Assembly: GCF_000787775.1 (NCBI RefSeq)
Contig: NZ_BBPM01000035.1
Coordinates: forward strand, 41,997-80,024
Length of the DNA: 38,028 bases
Direction: 5' to 3'
Source: Streptacidiphilus carbonis
GTDB taxonomy: Bacteria > Actinomycetota > Actinomycetes > Streptomycetales > Streptomycetaceae
Below, piece by piece: positions 15,480-23,661 of this stretch. A program made the translations under genes and the position numbers. The notes beneath the pieces are model-generated. The model made no database searches. It worked only from the letters and a program-made list of their open reading frames with translations, and had not been told where the DNA came from. The stretch's first letter is position 1. Every line of letters starts with the position of its first letter.

Positions 15480-16381
15480 CGACGCTTCAGACGACGAGGA
15501 CCGCACCGGCCCAGCCGGTCGTCCGGTCGCGCAGGCCGACCCCGGCTCACCCTTCGCGCTGGCTCACCCTCGGGGTGCTGGGCCTCGTCTCGGTCTACTT
15601 CCTGGCCCCGGTGTGGTGGCTGGTGGTGTCCAGCACCAAGAGCAACTCGGCGCTGTTCAACGGCAGCGGCTTCTGGTTCAGCGGCCGTTTCGCACTGCTG
15701 TCCAACCTGCAGGACGTGTTCACCCGGCAGGGCGCCATCTATCCGCGCTGGCTGCTCAACACCGCCCTGTACGCGGTCGGCGGCGCGGCGGTCAGCACCC
15801 TGGTCTCCGCGCTGGCCGGCTACGCCCTGGCCAAGTACGCGTTCCGGGGCCGGGAGACCGTCTTCAACATCGTGCTCGCGGCCGTCCTGGTCCCGCAGCC
15901 GCTGCTGGCCGTGCCGCTCTACCTGCTGTTCTCGCCGGTGCACCTGGTCAACACCTACTGGGGCGTGCTGATCCCCAGCATGGTCAGCCCGTTCGGGGTC
16001 TACCTGGCCAGGATCTACGCCGCCGCCTCCGTCCCGGACGAGCTGATCGAGGCCGGGCGGGTCGACGGCGCCGGCGAGGTCCGCATCTTCGCCACCATCG
16101 GCCTGCGGCTGATGTCCCCGGCGCTGGTCACCGTGTTCCTGTTCCAGTTCGTCGGGATCTGGTCCAACTACCTGCTGCCCGCGCTGATGCTGGCCGACGA
16201 CAAGCTGCAGCCGGTCACCGTCGGCCTGGTCGGCTGGCAGGCCCAGCGCGGGATCGGCGACGCGGTGCCGTTCAACATCGTGATCACCGCGGCGGCCGTG
16301 TCGGTGATCCCACTGATCATCATGTTCCTTTCGCTGCAACGGTTCTGGCGCTCCGGCCTGTCGGCCGGCAGCGTCAAATGA
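15476..16381 (+). CDS. ABC sugar permease, MalG/UgpE type
   Basis: The 301-residue partner permease has about six helices, the MalG-like LAGYALAKYAFRGRE segment after the second helix, and the EAA loop EAGRVDGAGEVRIFATIGL (about residue 192). The GTG start overlaps the preceding stop (GTGA). Earlier in-frame ATGs lie inside the first permease gene and add no membrane-protein sequence. With the binding protein and the first permease it forms the import channel. Confidence 0.92.
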   Translation: MTTLQTTRTAPAQPVVRSRRPTPAHPSRWLTLGVLGLVSVYFLAPVWWLVVSSTKSNSALFNGSGFWFSGRFALLSNLQDVFTRQGAIYPRWLLNTALYAVGGAAVSTLVSALAGYALAKYAFRGRETVFNIVLAAVLVPQPLLAVPLYLLFSPVHLVNTYWGVLIPSMVSPFGVYLARIYAAASVPDELIEAGRVDGAGEVRIFATIGLRLMSPALVTVFLFQFVGIWSNYLLPALMLADDKLQPVTVGLVGWQAQRGIGDAVPFNIVITAAAVSVIPLIIMFLSLQRFWRSGLSAGSVK

Positions 16382-16392
16382 AGGGGAGCTGG

Positions 16393-18396
16393 ATGCGCGC
16401 GCGCTACCACCTCAGATTCCAGATCCACCCCGACCCCGACCCGGCCCGCGTCGCCGCCGACGCCACCGAGCTGGCCAAGGCCTGCGCGCAGGCCCAGGTG
16501 GACGAAGTGGTGCTGCTCACCGGCGCCGAGGAGTCCTTCGCCGGACACCTCACCGACGCGGAGGAGAGCGTCTGGTTCGAGACGGCCCGACTGGCCAAGG
16601 ACACCCTGGAGGCGGCCGGCCTGGAGGTCAGCCTGAACCCCTGGGTCACCGTCGGCCACGCCGACCGGGGCCGGAACGGCGCGCTGGAGCGGCTCGGCTT
16701 CGCCCCCATGGTCTCCCCGGACGGCCAGGCCTCCACCGCGCAGGCCTCCTTCGCCTGCCCCCGCTGGCGCGCCTGGATCGTCGCCCACTACGGGCGGTTC
16801 GCCGAACTCGGCTTCCGGGTGCTGTGGTTGGAGGACGACTTCCGCTACCACAACCACGCCCCGCTGCACTGGGGCGGCGGCTTCGAGCCGCTGATGCTGG
16901 AGCGCTTCACCGCCCTGACGGGATGGAACGTCACCCCGCAGGAGCTGACGGAAGCGCTGACCGCCCCCGGCCGACCGCACCCCTGGCGCATCCTGCTGCA
17001 ACAGGTCTGGCGCGAGGCCCAGTTGGAGGTTGTCGCCGCCGTCGCCACCGAGGTCGAGCAGCGCTCGCGGGGACGCTCCCGGCTCGGGCTGATGAGCTCG
17101 GGCCTGGACGCGGCATCGGTCGAGGGACGCGACTGGCCGGCACTGTTCGGCGCACTCGCCATCGGCGGCCGGGCCGCGCAGCGACCGCACTTCGCCCCCT
17201 ACACCGACACCCCGGGGCGGGAGTTGAGCCGGCAGATCTGGTCCCTGGAACTGCAGCGCGCGCTGCGCCCCGACTTCGTGGACAGCGAACCGGAGATCGA
17301 GAACTGGCCGCACACCGCCTGGTCCAAGTCGGACACCCAGACCTGGTCCGAGATGGCCGCCGCGCAGCTGGCCGGTTCGGACGCGCTGCTGCTCAACGTG
17401 CACCCCATGCACGGCCGCCGGGCGGCCCGCTTCCCCCGGGTCACCGAACTGCTGGCCCGCTCCCGGCCCGCGCTGGACTGGCTGGCCGCCCGCTACCACC
17501 GGGACCAGTCGACCATCGGGGTGGGCCTGCCCTTCGCCCAGGACGCGGCGGCCCATGTCCGCACCCGGAGCGGCGGCGCACCGGCCCTGGCCGAACTGGC
17601 CGTCGACCCGGGGCCGGTGGCCGACCTGCTGCTGCGCTACGGCGTCCCGGTCACGGCCGACCCGCGGGCCCCGGTGCAGGCGCTGTTCGGTCAGTCGGCC
17701 TGGGCCCTCGCGGACGAGGAACTGCACCGCCTGCTCGGCGGCGGCCTGCTGCTGGACGGGACGGCGGCCGCGATCCTGGTCCAGCGCGGCTTCGGACCAC
17801 TGCTCGGCCTGGACGACGTCGAGCTGGTGCGGCGCGAGCAGCCGGACCCGCGCGGGCCCTACGCGGAGGAGTACGTCCCTGGCACCGGCGCGGTGCTCAG
17901 CGTCAATATGCAGCCCACCCTCGCCCGCCTTGCGCCAGGTCCGGACACGGAGACCTGGACGGAGATCCGCACACCGCAGGGCCTGCGCTGGGGCGCCGGC
18001 CGCACCGCCTTCCGCAACCGCCTCGGCGGCCGGGTGGCGGTCCTCGCGGCCACCGATCCGTCCCAGCTGCCCTACGACGACAGCGGCCAGCACCTGCTGC
18101 ACCGCGCGGTGCGCTTCCTGGAGGGCGACCGGCCGCGGCTCCCGCTGGTCACCGGCGGCCCCCACCTGATCCCGCACGCCTCGCGCCGCGACGGAACCAC
18201 CCGGCTCGCGATCGCCAACGGCAGCGCCGACTCCGTTCGGCCGCACATCGCGATGCCCGCAGCCCCCACCGACCCGCACGCGACCCTGCTGCGCCCGCTT
18301 GCGGAACCCGCGTCCGCCGGCACCTCGGCCCAGCCGGACGGCCTGCAGCTGGAGGCGGACCTGCCGCACCGCGGCTGGCTGGTCCTCGAATGGTGA
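16393..18396 (+). CDS. Unassigned glycosidase-like protein in the sugar ABC operon
   Basis: I do not recognise a named family. The 667-residue protein has no signal peptide and so should be cytoplasmic. Residues about 5-330 look like a (beta/alpha)8 barrel: strand-like LRFQIH, VDEVVLLTG, LEVSLNPWV, FRVLWLEDDFRYHNH (Glu147, Asp148, Asp149), and ALRPDFVDSEPEIENWPH (Glu299, Glu301, Glu303). Those two acidic groups are candidate catalytic residues. The C-terminal part (VPGTGAVLSVNMQPTL, GRTAFRNRLGGRVAVLA, GTTRLAIANGSADSVRP) resembles the beta-rich ends of GH42-like or related enzymes. The ATG at 16393 has AAGGGGAG just upstream; an alternative ATG at 16378 overlaps the permease stop. Its place right after the permeases suggests that it cuts the imported oligosaccharide. 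Confidence 0.7.
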   Translation: MRARYHLRFQIHPDPDPARVAADATELAKACAQAQVDEVVLLTGAEESFAGHLTDAEESVWFETARLAKDTLEAAGLEVSLNPWVTVGHADRGRNGALERLGFAPMVSPDGQASTAQASFACPRWRAWIVAHYGRFAELGFRVLWLEDDFRYHNHAPLHWGGGFEPLMLERFTALTGWNVTPQELTEALTAPGRPHPWRILLQQVWREAQLEVVAAVATEVEQRSRGRSRLGLMSSGLDAASVEGRDWPALFGALAIGGRAAQRPHFAPYTDTPGRELSRQIWSLELQRALRPDFVDSEPEIENWPHTAWSKSDTQTWSEMAAAQLAGSDALLLNVHPMHGRRAARFPRVTELLARSRPALDWLAARYHRDQSTIGVGLPFAQDAAAHVRTRSGGAPALAELAVDPGPVADLLLRYGVPVTADPRAPVQALFGQSAWALADEELHRLLGGGLLLDGTAAAILVQRGFGPLLGLDDVELVRREQPDPRGPYAEEYVPGTGAVLSVNMQPTLARLAPGPDTETWTEIRTPQGLRWGAGRTAFRNRLGGRVAVLAATDPSQLPYDDSGQHLLHRAVRFLEGDRPRLPLVTGGPHLIPHASRRDGTTRLAIANGSADSVRPHIAMPAAPTDPHATLLRPLAEPASAGTSAQPDGLQLEADLPHRGWLVLEW

Positions 18397-18437
18397 CACC
18401 CCCCCGTAACACCCCCTCACAACACGACGGAGGAACC

Positions 18438-20675
18438 ATGTCAGCCCCGCACCGGAAGCCCGTCCCCGCAACCGCCGCCATCGGCGCCGTCGCGCTGGCC
18501 CTGGCCGGCACCGGCCTGCTGGCCCCTCCCGCCTCGGCGACCCCGCCGACCAGCGGATACACCGTCACCATCGGGTCCACCGGCAGCTACGCCTACCCGA
18601 CCGACACCCCCGCCAGCCCGTACCTCGACAAGGACGGCACCTTCTACTTCCAGCAGTCCGCGTCGCTGTACGGCAGCACCGACCCGCGCTACTGGGATTT
18701 CTACACCGGCACCGACTTCGACAGCGCCACCCGGTCCAGCGCCATCAGCAACGCGGTGAACCCCGCCAACCACCTCGACAGGAACAACGACACCACCTAC
18801 CGCTGCAACAACAGCCCCACGGGGAGGACGGCGACCGCAGCCCCGGCCGGCTCCGGCTACTCCCAGAAGAACTTCTGCGACCTGCTCGGCGTGTGGGTCG
18901 ACCCCGACACCGGCAACTGGTACGGCCTGGTGCACAACGAGTTCACCCCGGAGCCGTTCGGCGCCAACTCCTTCTCGCACTACGACGCCATCGACTACGC
19001 CGTCTCCACCGACCAGGGCAAGGTGTGGACCATCACCGGCCACGCCATCACCAGCCCGTACAGCACCACCCGCGGCGACACCACGGCCTTCCCCAACGGC
19101 ACCTTCGACTACGGCGACGGCGACCCGCGACTGTACGTCGACAGCGCATCCGGCTACTTCTATGTCTACTACGGCTCGCGGATCGTCCCCAAGGCGGGCA
19201 CCAGCGGGAGCACCGGCGACCTGGCCCATGTCGCCCGGGCGCCCATCTCCGGGAAGATGGCCGGCGGCACCTGGCAGAAGTGGTACAACGGCTCCTGGTC
19301 CCAGCCCGGGGTGGGCGGCCTGGAGAGCAACATGGTGCCGGCCACCGCCGCCGCCCCCAGCGGCTACACCCCGGTCGCCAACGACTACAACCCGGCCAAC
19401 GCCGGCACCGTGGACCAGCAGATCGCGGCGAACGAACTGCCGGCCAAGTCCCCCCTCGTCGTCATGAACATCACCTACGACGCCTACCTGGGCCTCTACA
19501 TCGGCGAACCCGAGACGAAGCAGCAGTCGGGCACCGAGCCGCAGCAGTACTACGCCACCGACGACCTCTCCACCCAGAAGTGGTACCTGATCGGCGACTC
19601 CGGCAGCTACACCTCCGGCTCCTGGTACCGCTGGATCCTCGACAGCGCCAACCTGACCAGCTCCACCATCGTCGGCAGGACCTTCCGCTCCTACTGCGCG
19701 ATCGCCTGCGCCAGCTCCGACGGCGAGTACGCCAACACCACCATCGACTCGGCCACCCCGGCCAAGTCGCCGTTCGACCCGGCCAAGACGTACCGGATCA
19801 GCGGCGGCAACGGGCGCGTCCTGGCCCAGGTCTCCGGGAGCGCCCGCACCACCTCGGACGCGGCCGCGACCGGGTCGGGGCTGGAGAGCTGGCAGTTCAG
19901 CGCCAACGGCGACGGCTCCTACCGGATCACCAACGCCGCGACCGGGCAGGTGCTGGGCGTCGACTCCTCCTCCACCGCCGACCGGGCCTGGGGCACCAAG
20001 CCGACCGCCACCGCCCTCGGCGCGGGCAACGGCACCGTCGGCCAGCAGTGGTTCGTCGTCAAGAACGCCTCCCCGGCCGGGACCTACCGCCTCGTCAACC
20101 GCTACAGCGGCCTGGTGCTCGGACTGTCCTCGGACGCCTCCCGCACCGCCGAGACCACACCCACCCGCACCTGGACCGACACCACCGGCAGCGCCGTCGG
20201 CGGCAACCGCAGCGCCGCCGAGCAGACCCTGACGGTCACCCCCGTCGGCACCGCCGCCAACCTCGACGGCACCCATGTGCTGTCGGTCTCCGGCCACGCG
20301 CTGGACGACCCCGACTGGGCCACCGGCACCGACCCCACCGTCCAGCTGGACACCTGGACCAGCAACGGCGGCGCCAACCAGAACTGGGTGTTCACCCGGC
20401 AGCCGGACGGCGACTACACCCTCAAGAACGCCTACTCGGGCCTGTGCGCCGACGACTTCGGCGGCGGCACCGCCGCCGGGACCAAGGTGATCCAGTGGAC
20501 CTGCACCGGCGGCAGCAACCAGGAGTGGGCCCTGAACCGGCTGCCGTCCGGCGCCTGGACGGTCACCAACTCCCACACCGGGCTGCTGCTCACCACCTCG
20601 AAGTCCGCCGACGGCGGGCTGGTGACCCAGCAGCGGAGCAACGGTTCCGCACTCCAGCAGTGGACGATCAGCTGA
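18438..20675 (+). CDS. Secreted protein with propeller-like domain and ricin-type lectin repeats
   Basis: This 745-residue protein has a Sec signal peptide (residues 1-35, ending ASA). The N-terminal part (about 36-450) is rich in Tyr, Asp and Trp and has blade-like repeats (GVWVDPDTGNWYGLVHNEF, DYAVSTDQGKVWTITGH, GDPRLYVDSASGYFYVYYG). This looks like a beta-propeller of the GH43/DUF4185 sort; I cannot assign a family. The C-terminal part holds two ricin-B/CBM13 lectin modules with Q-x-W signatures (WQF about 484, QQW about 535, NQNW about 646, NQEW about 693, LQQW about 738). GGAGGA precedes the ATG. It lies 41 bp after the glycosidase-like gene, so it is the last gene of the operon and probably the extracellular enzyme feeding the importer. 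Confidence 0.8.
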   Translation: MSAPHRKPVPATAAIGAVALALAGTGLLAPPASATPPTSGYTVTIGSTGSYAYPTDTPASPYLDKDGTFYFQQSASLYGSTDPRYWDFYTGTDFDSATRSSAISNAVNPANHLDRNNDTTYRCNNSPTGRTATAAPAGSGYSQKNFCDLLGVWVDPDTGNWYGLVHNEFTPEPFGANSFSHYDAIDYAVSTDQGKVWTITGHAITSPYSTTRGDTTAFPNGTFDYGDGDPRLYVDSASGYFYVYYGSRIVPKAGTSGSTGDLAHVARAPISGKMAGGTWQKWYNGSWSQPGVGGLESNMVPATAAAPSGYTPVANDYNPANAGTVDQQIAANELPAKSPLVVMNITYDAYLGLYIGEPETKQQSGTEPQQYYATDDLSTQKWYLIGDSGSYTSGSWYRWILDSANLTSSTIVGRTFRSYCAIACASSDGEYANTTIDSATPAKSPFDPAKTYRISGGNGRVLAQVSGSARTTSDAAATGSGLESWQFSANGDGSYRITNAATGQVLGVDSSSTADRAWGTKPTATALGAGNGTVGQQWFVVKNASPAGTYRLVNRYSGLVLGLSSDASRTAETTPTRTWTDTTGSAVGGNRSAAEQTLTVTPVGTAANLDGTHVLSVSGHALDDPDWATGTDPTVQLDTWTSNGGANQNWVFTRQPDGDYTLKNAYSGLCADDFGGGTAAGTKVIQWTCTGGSNQEWALNRLPSGAWTVTNSHTGLLLTTSKSADGGLVTQQRSNGSALQQWTIS

Positions 20676-20793
20676 CGGTGAGGACCACCTTCCCGGTGAC
20701 CCGTCCGGTGTCACCGAGCTGATGGCCCTCCGCGGCCCGCTCCAGCGGGAACACCGCCTCCACCAGGGTCGGAGCCGGTCCCGAGGAGACCGT
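20668..20793 (-). pseudogene. C-terminal remnant of a quinone oxidoreductase
   Basis: On the minus strand the reading PTLVEAVFPLERAAEGHQLG, then DTGRVTGKVVLTVS and a stop, matches the last strand and tail of medium-chain NADPH:quinone oxidoreductases (compare FPLTEIAAAMKLAESHTVRGK in the gene at 27135-28199). Nothing of the catalytic or Rossmann parts is found upstream; instead there is a tandem repeat. The fragment overlaps the end of the ricin-lectin gene by 8 bp. Confidence 0.65.
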
Positions 20794-20845
20794 GGACTCG
20801 CCCGGATGGACCTCGCCCGGATGGACCTCGCCCGGATGGACCTCC
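20794..20845. repeat. 15-bp tandem repeat, three copies
   Basis: The unit GGACCTCGCCCGGAT occurs at 20808-20822 and 20823-20837. A 14-bp copy lacking one C precedes them (20794-20807), and a partial copy follows. On the minus strand it would encode HPGEV repeats ahead of the oxidoreductase remnant. It marks the broken end of that gene. Confidence 0.85.
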
Positions 20846-20904
20846 TGGGGCCGGCCTGTGCCACTGCCGCCGGCCGGCTCCAGGACCGTCGGCAACCGCG
20901 CTGG

Positions 20905-21312
20905 TCAGCGTGCCCAGACCGCGTCCGTGCCGGAGGTGCGGTCCACGACCCGGTGGTGGGCGTTGAAGACGGCCACGAGCTGTGAGCGGAACTGGATCTC
21001 GCCCCGGTGCGGCGCACGGACGTTCAGCCCGAGGCTGTACTTGTTGGTGCAGGCGAGCTGCTTCCACGCTCCGGTGCCGACCCGCTCGTCGATGCACAGC
21101 TGTATCGGCGTGGCGCCGAAGTCGTCGCTGCTGCCCGAGGCGGTGACCCGCACCGTGTGGCCGACCGCGACATGGTGGCTGCTGACCCCGACGGCGATGC
21201 TCGACTTGGCCCACGCGGACCCCGCGCCGACGGCGATGCCGCCGACGGCGAGGGCGGCGACGGCCGCGGCAGATCCGGCCCGGCGCACGACGAGCTTCTT
21301 GCCAGTGTTCAT
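20905..21312 (-). CDS. Small secreted protein of unknown function
   Basis: The 135-residue protein has a classical signal peptide (MNTGKKLVVRR, hydrophobic Ala/Val/Gly core, cleavage near AWA-KSS at about residue 36). The mature part of about 100 residues looks all-beta (IAVGVSSHHVAVGHTVRVTASGSSDD) with two cysteines (QLCID, LACTN) that may form a disulfide. I do not recognise the family. The ATG at 21312 has AGGAGGA five bases upstream; a longer start at 21339 lacks this. The leader carries three 11-bp direct repeats that look like a response-regulator site. Confidence 0.8.
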   Translation of the reverse strand: MNTGKKLVVRRAGSAAAVAALAVGGIAVGAGSAWAKSSIAVGVSSHHVAVGHTVRVTASGSSDDFGATPIQLCIDERVGTGAWKQLACTNKYSLGLNVRAPHRGEIQFRSQLVAVFNAHHRVVDRTSGTDAVWAR

Positions 21313-21408
21313 GACTTCCTCCTGGTAAGGGGGTGGCACGTATACCGATCATGTGTTCGTCGTAATGGACGTCGGCCGTTCTGCGCGGGTTGCACCCCGC
21401 AACGGCTC

Positions 21409-21441
21409 TTCCCAGACTCTTGCCAGGAAACTGCCAGCAAA
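21409..21441 (-). promoter_or_regulatory. Three 11-bp direct repeats upstream of the secreted-protein gene
   Basis: Read on the plus strand, TTCCCA, TTGCCA and CTGCCA begin at 21409, 21420 and 21431, an exact 11-bp period. Such phasing is the usual form of OmpR/PhoB-type response-regulator sites. About 100 bp separate them from the start codon. A small inverted repeat, GTTGC-N5-GCAAC (21389-21403), lies between. Confidence 0.45.
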
Positions 21442-21447
21442 CCTCCG

Positions 21448-21484
21448 CCGAACGGGGGTCTCGGGTTCCGCTACCCCCGTTCGG
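21448..21484 (-). terminator. Hairpin downstream of the DNA ligase gene
   Basis: Perfect 12-bp arms CCGAACGGGGGT (21448-21459) and ACCCCCGTTCGG (21473-21484) enclose a 13-base loop. There is no T-tract, as is common for streptomycete terminators. It lies about 210 bp past the ligase stop, the rest of that gap holding nothing I recognise. Confidence 0.55.
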
Positions 21485-21693
21485 TCGACATGGGCGCCGC
21501 AGAGCCCGGGTCAGGCCGGGTGGTGCGGGGCCCCCGGAATCGACGCGGAAGGCGCCGATGTTGCGGGCGAGCCTGCGCGCGATGGTCCAGGAGGGGCCTG
21601 GTCGGGCGGAAGGTGGAGCCGACGACGCCGCCTCGGGTCACCCACGGGCCGACCGGGTTCGGCCACGACGTCAGCGAGCCGCTGACGGACCTG

Positions 21694-22653
21694 TCAGTCG
21701 GCGTGCGCACCGCGCAGGCCGCGCCAGACCGGGTGGTGCAGCACGCCGGAATCGGTGACGTCGAGGTAGTCGACTTCGGCGGTGACGTCGGGGCGGACGA
21801 ACCGGAGCGGTTCGGAGCGGGGGAGGGCGGGGCCGGCGGTGAAGGGGGAGCGGTCGGTGCCGAGGTGGCTCAGCAGTCCGGCCAGGGCCTTGCGTTCGGC
21901 GTCGGAGAAGCCGGCCCCGACCCGGCCGACATAGCGCAGGTCGGCCCCGTCGCGGACGCCGAGCAGCAGCGCCCGGACGGTGGTGCCGGCCGGGATCCAC
22001 CCGCCGACGATGACGTCCAGGGACTTGGTGTGCTTGAACTTGATCCAGTCCCGGGACCGCACGCCGGGCTGGTAGGAGGAGTCCAGACGCTTGGCGATCA
22101 CGCCCTCCAGGCCCTTCTGCGCCGTCCACTCCAGCGCCGCGTCGGCTTCGCTCCCGGGCCAGGCCGGGGGGACGGCGATGCAGTGCCCGTCCAGGGGGAG
22201 GGACTCCAGGAGCTTGCGCCGGCCGCGGTAGTCCGTGCTGGTCAGCGGGTGGCCGTTCAGCCAGAGCAAGTCGAAGAGGATCACTGTGACCGGGAAGGTC
22301 CGCGCCCCGACCCGGATCGCCGCAGGGCGGCGCAGCGACATCCGCTCCTGGAGTCGGCCGAAGGAGGGCCGGCCGTCCGGGCCGGTGGCGATGATCTCGC
22401 AGTCGAACACCGCGTCGGTCCCGGGAAGGAGGTCCAGCAGTTCGGCGGCCTCGGGAAACCGCTCGGTGGCCGAGTGGGCATTGCGGGTCAGCAGCCGCAG
22501 CCCGGCGGCGCCGTCCAGGTAGGCGGCGATCCGGACCCCGTCCCATTTGACCTCCACCGCCCACTGGTCCGGCTCGGCGGGAAGCCGGGTGCCCGGCGTG
22601 GCGAGCATCGGCCGGATCAACGGCAGTTCGACGAGTGCAGGACCCAGGGCCAC
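21694..22653 (-). CDS. ATP-dependent DNA ligase, stand-alone
   Basis: The 319-residue protein carries the nucleotidyltransferase motifs in order. Motif I is EVKWDGVR with the adenylated Lys36, motif III is VFDCEII (about 82-88), motif IV is EGVIAK (183-188) and motif V is WIKFKH (203-208). A C-terminal OB fold (LDVIVGGWIPAG, LRYVGRVGAGFSDAE) follows. The sequence is closest to the ligase domain of LigD and the LigC group used in bacterial end joining, but no polymerase, nuclease or Ku gene is in the window. The start is GTG with only a weak GAAGG 11 bases upstream. It is likely to seal nicks or breaks in DNA, acting as an accessory to the essential NAD-dependent ligase. Confidence 0.9.
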   Translation of the reverse strand: MALGPALVELPLIRPMLATPGTRLPAEPDQWAVEVKWDGVRIAAYLDGAAGLRLLTRNAHSATERFPEAAELLDLLPGTDAVFDCEIIATGPDGRPSFGRLQERMSLRRPAAIRVGARTFPVTVILFDLLWLNGHPLTSTDYRGRRKLLESLPLDGHCIAVPPAWPGSEADAALEWTAQKGLEGVIAKRLDSSYQPGVRSRDWIKFKHTKSLDVIVGGWIPAGTTVRALLLGVRDGADLRYVGRVGAGFSDAERKALAGLLSHLGTDRSPFTAGPALPRSEPLRFVRPDVTAEVDYLDVTDSGVLHHPVWRGLRGAHAD

Positions 22654-22764
22654 GGTGATCAGCGCCTTCGGAGCAGCGGCGTGTGTGCAAGCACGCCGAC
22701 CGTCCCGGTCATCCGCTGCGATCGACGCCTGTCCACGCTACGACTGGACGGCCAACGCCGCAGC

Positions 22765-23535
22765 TCAGCGGGCGATGACCGCGACTGCGGTGCGTCCGCC
22801 GTCCACGTCCAGGACGGTGCCGTGGACGAAGCCGGCCTCGTCGGAGGCGAGGTAGACCGCCGCCTGGGCGATGGCCTCCGGGAGGCCGTGGGCGCCGGCC
22901 GGGGTGCCGTGCATCAGGACGTCGCCGGGGTGGACGTCGGCTCCGGGCGGGGTCGGGGAGTGGACCACGCCGGGGGAGACGGCGTTCACCCGGATGCCCT
23001 GCGGGCCGAACTCGGCCGCCCAACTGCGGGTGAGGGCCTCCATCGCGGCCTTGGACGAGCTGTAGACGGGGCTGCTGGCGACGGCGAGCCGGGCGATCCA
23101 GGAGCCGAGGTTGATCACCGTGCCGCCGCCTGCCTCGATCATCACCGGCGCCAGGGCCGCGGTGAGGAAGAACGGCGCCTTGACGTTGACGGCGTGGATC
23201 CGGTCGAAGGTGGCCTCGTCGATGTCGGCGGTGGAGTGGCTCGGATAGATGCCGGCGTTGTTGACCAGGATGTCCACGCGACCGCCCAGAGCCCGGACGG
23301 CCTCCGCGGCCAGCGTGCGGGACGCGTCCGCGCTGCCGTCGAGATCGGCGGCCAGGAAGTCCGCCTTTCCGCCCGCGGCGCGGATCCCGGCGACGACCTC
23401 CTCCCCGCGCTCGCGGCTGCGACCGGCCACCGCGACATGTGCTCCCTCGGCGGCCAGCGCGACCGCGATCGCGCGGCCGATGTTGCTGGTGGCACCGGTG
23501 ACCAGGGCGGTCTTGTGGTTCAGGCGGTTGCTCAT
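22765..23535 (-). CDS. Short-chain dehydrogenase/reductase
   Basis: This classical SDR of 256 residues has the cofactor motif TGATSNIG (13-20), the structural NNAG (92-95) and the catalytic Ser145, Tyr158 and Lys162. Arg39 in AGRSRER after strand 2 suggests a preference for NADPH. The C-terminal DVDGGRTAV is the usual FabG-like ending. The substrate is unknown. It is divergent from a TetR gene, and both promoters contain the same TGGAC-N6-GTCCA box, so it is probably induced by the compound that TetR senses. Confidence 0.92.
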   Translation of the reverse strand: MSNRLNHKTALVTGATSNIGRAIAVALAAEGAHVAVAGRSRERGEEVVAGIRAAGGKADFLAADLDGSADASRTLAAEAVRALGGRVDILVNNAGIYPSHSTADIDEATFDRIHAVNVKAPFFLTAALAPVMIEAGGGTVINLGSWIARLAVASSPVYSSSKAAMEALTRSWAAEFGPQGIRVNAVSPGVVHSPTPPGADVHPGDVLMHGTPAGAHGLPEAIAQAAVYLASDEAGFVHGTVLDVDGGRTAVAVIAR

Positions 23536-23582
23536 GACGATGCTGCTCCCATGTGTGCCGGGGTTGACGGTCGACGATGCCG

Positions 23583-23611
23583 ATAGTGCTCCGCGAAAAA
23601 TGGACCAGCAA
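23583..23611 (-). promoter_or_regulatory. Promoter of the SDR gene
   Basis: On the minus strand TTGCTG (23606-23611) and CACTAT (23583-23588) are separated by 17 bp. The -35 box lies inside the first TetR operator, consistent with repression. Confidence 0.45.
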
Positions 23612-23644
23612 GTCCAATCCGATTAGGGTGGACTCTGCAGTCCA
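23601..23644. promoter_or_regulatory. Two TetR operators between SDR and tetR
   Basis: TGGACCAGCAAGTCCA (23601-23616) and TGGACTCTGCAGTCCA (23629-23644) share the form TGGAC-N6-GTCCA. Their starts are 28 bp apart. The first covers the SDR -35; the second lies 17 bp before the tetR start. Confidence 0.7.
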
Positions 23645-23661
23645 GAAGCAGGAGGAGCGCG

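Noticed and set aside
16168-18471. A 767-codon open frame antisense to the glycosidase-like gene
   Set aside because: It has no recognisable domain, its composition (Gly, Arg, Gln, Val) is that of GC-rich shadow frames, and the plus-strand gene has overlapping starts and ribosome sites in the operon.
20794-20845. The 15-bp repeat as an iteron or replication origin
   Set aside because: Only three copies, GC-rich, next to a gene remnant and without a replication gene.
18441-21017. An 858-codon open frame antisense to the ricin-lectin gene
   Set aside because: Low-complexity Gly/Val/Ala/Arg sequence. The sense strand has a signal peptide and Q-x-W lectin repeats.
21007-23586. An 859-codon plus-strand open frame across the ligase and SDR
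   Set aside because: It is antisense to two genes with complete catalytic motifs and itself shows none.
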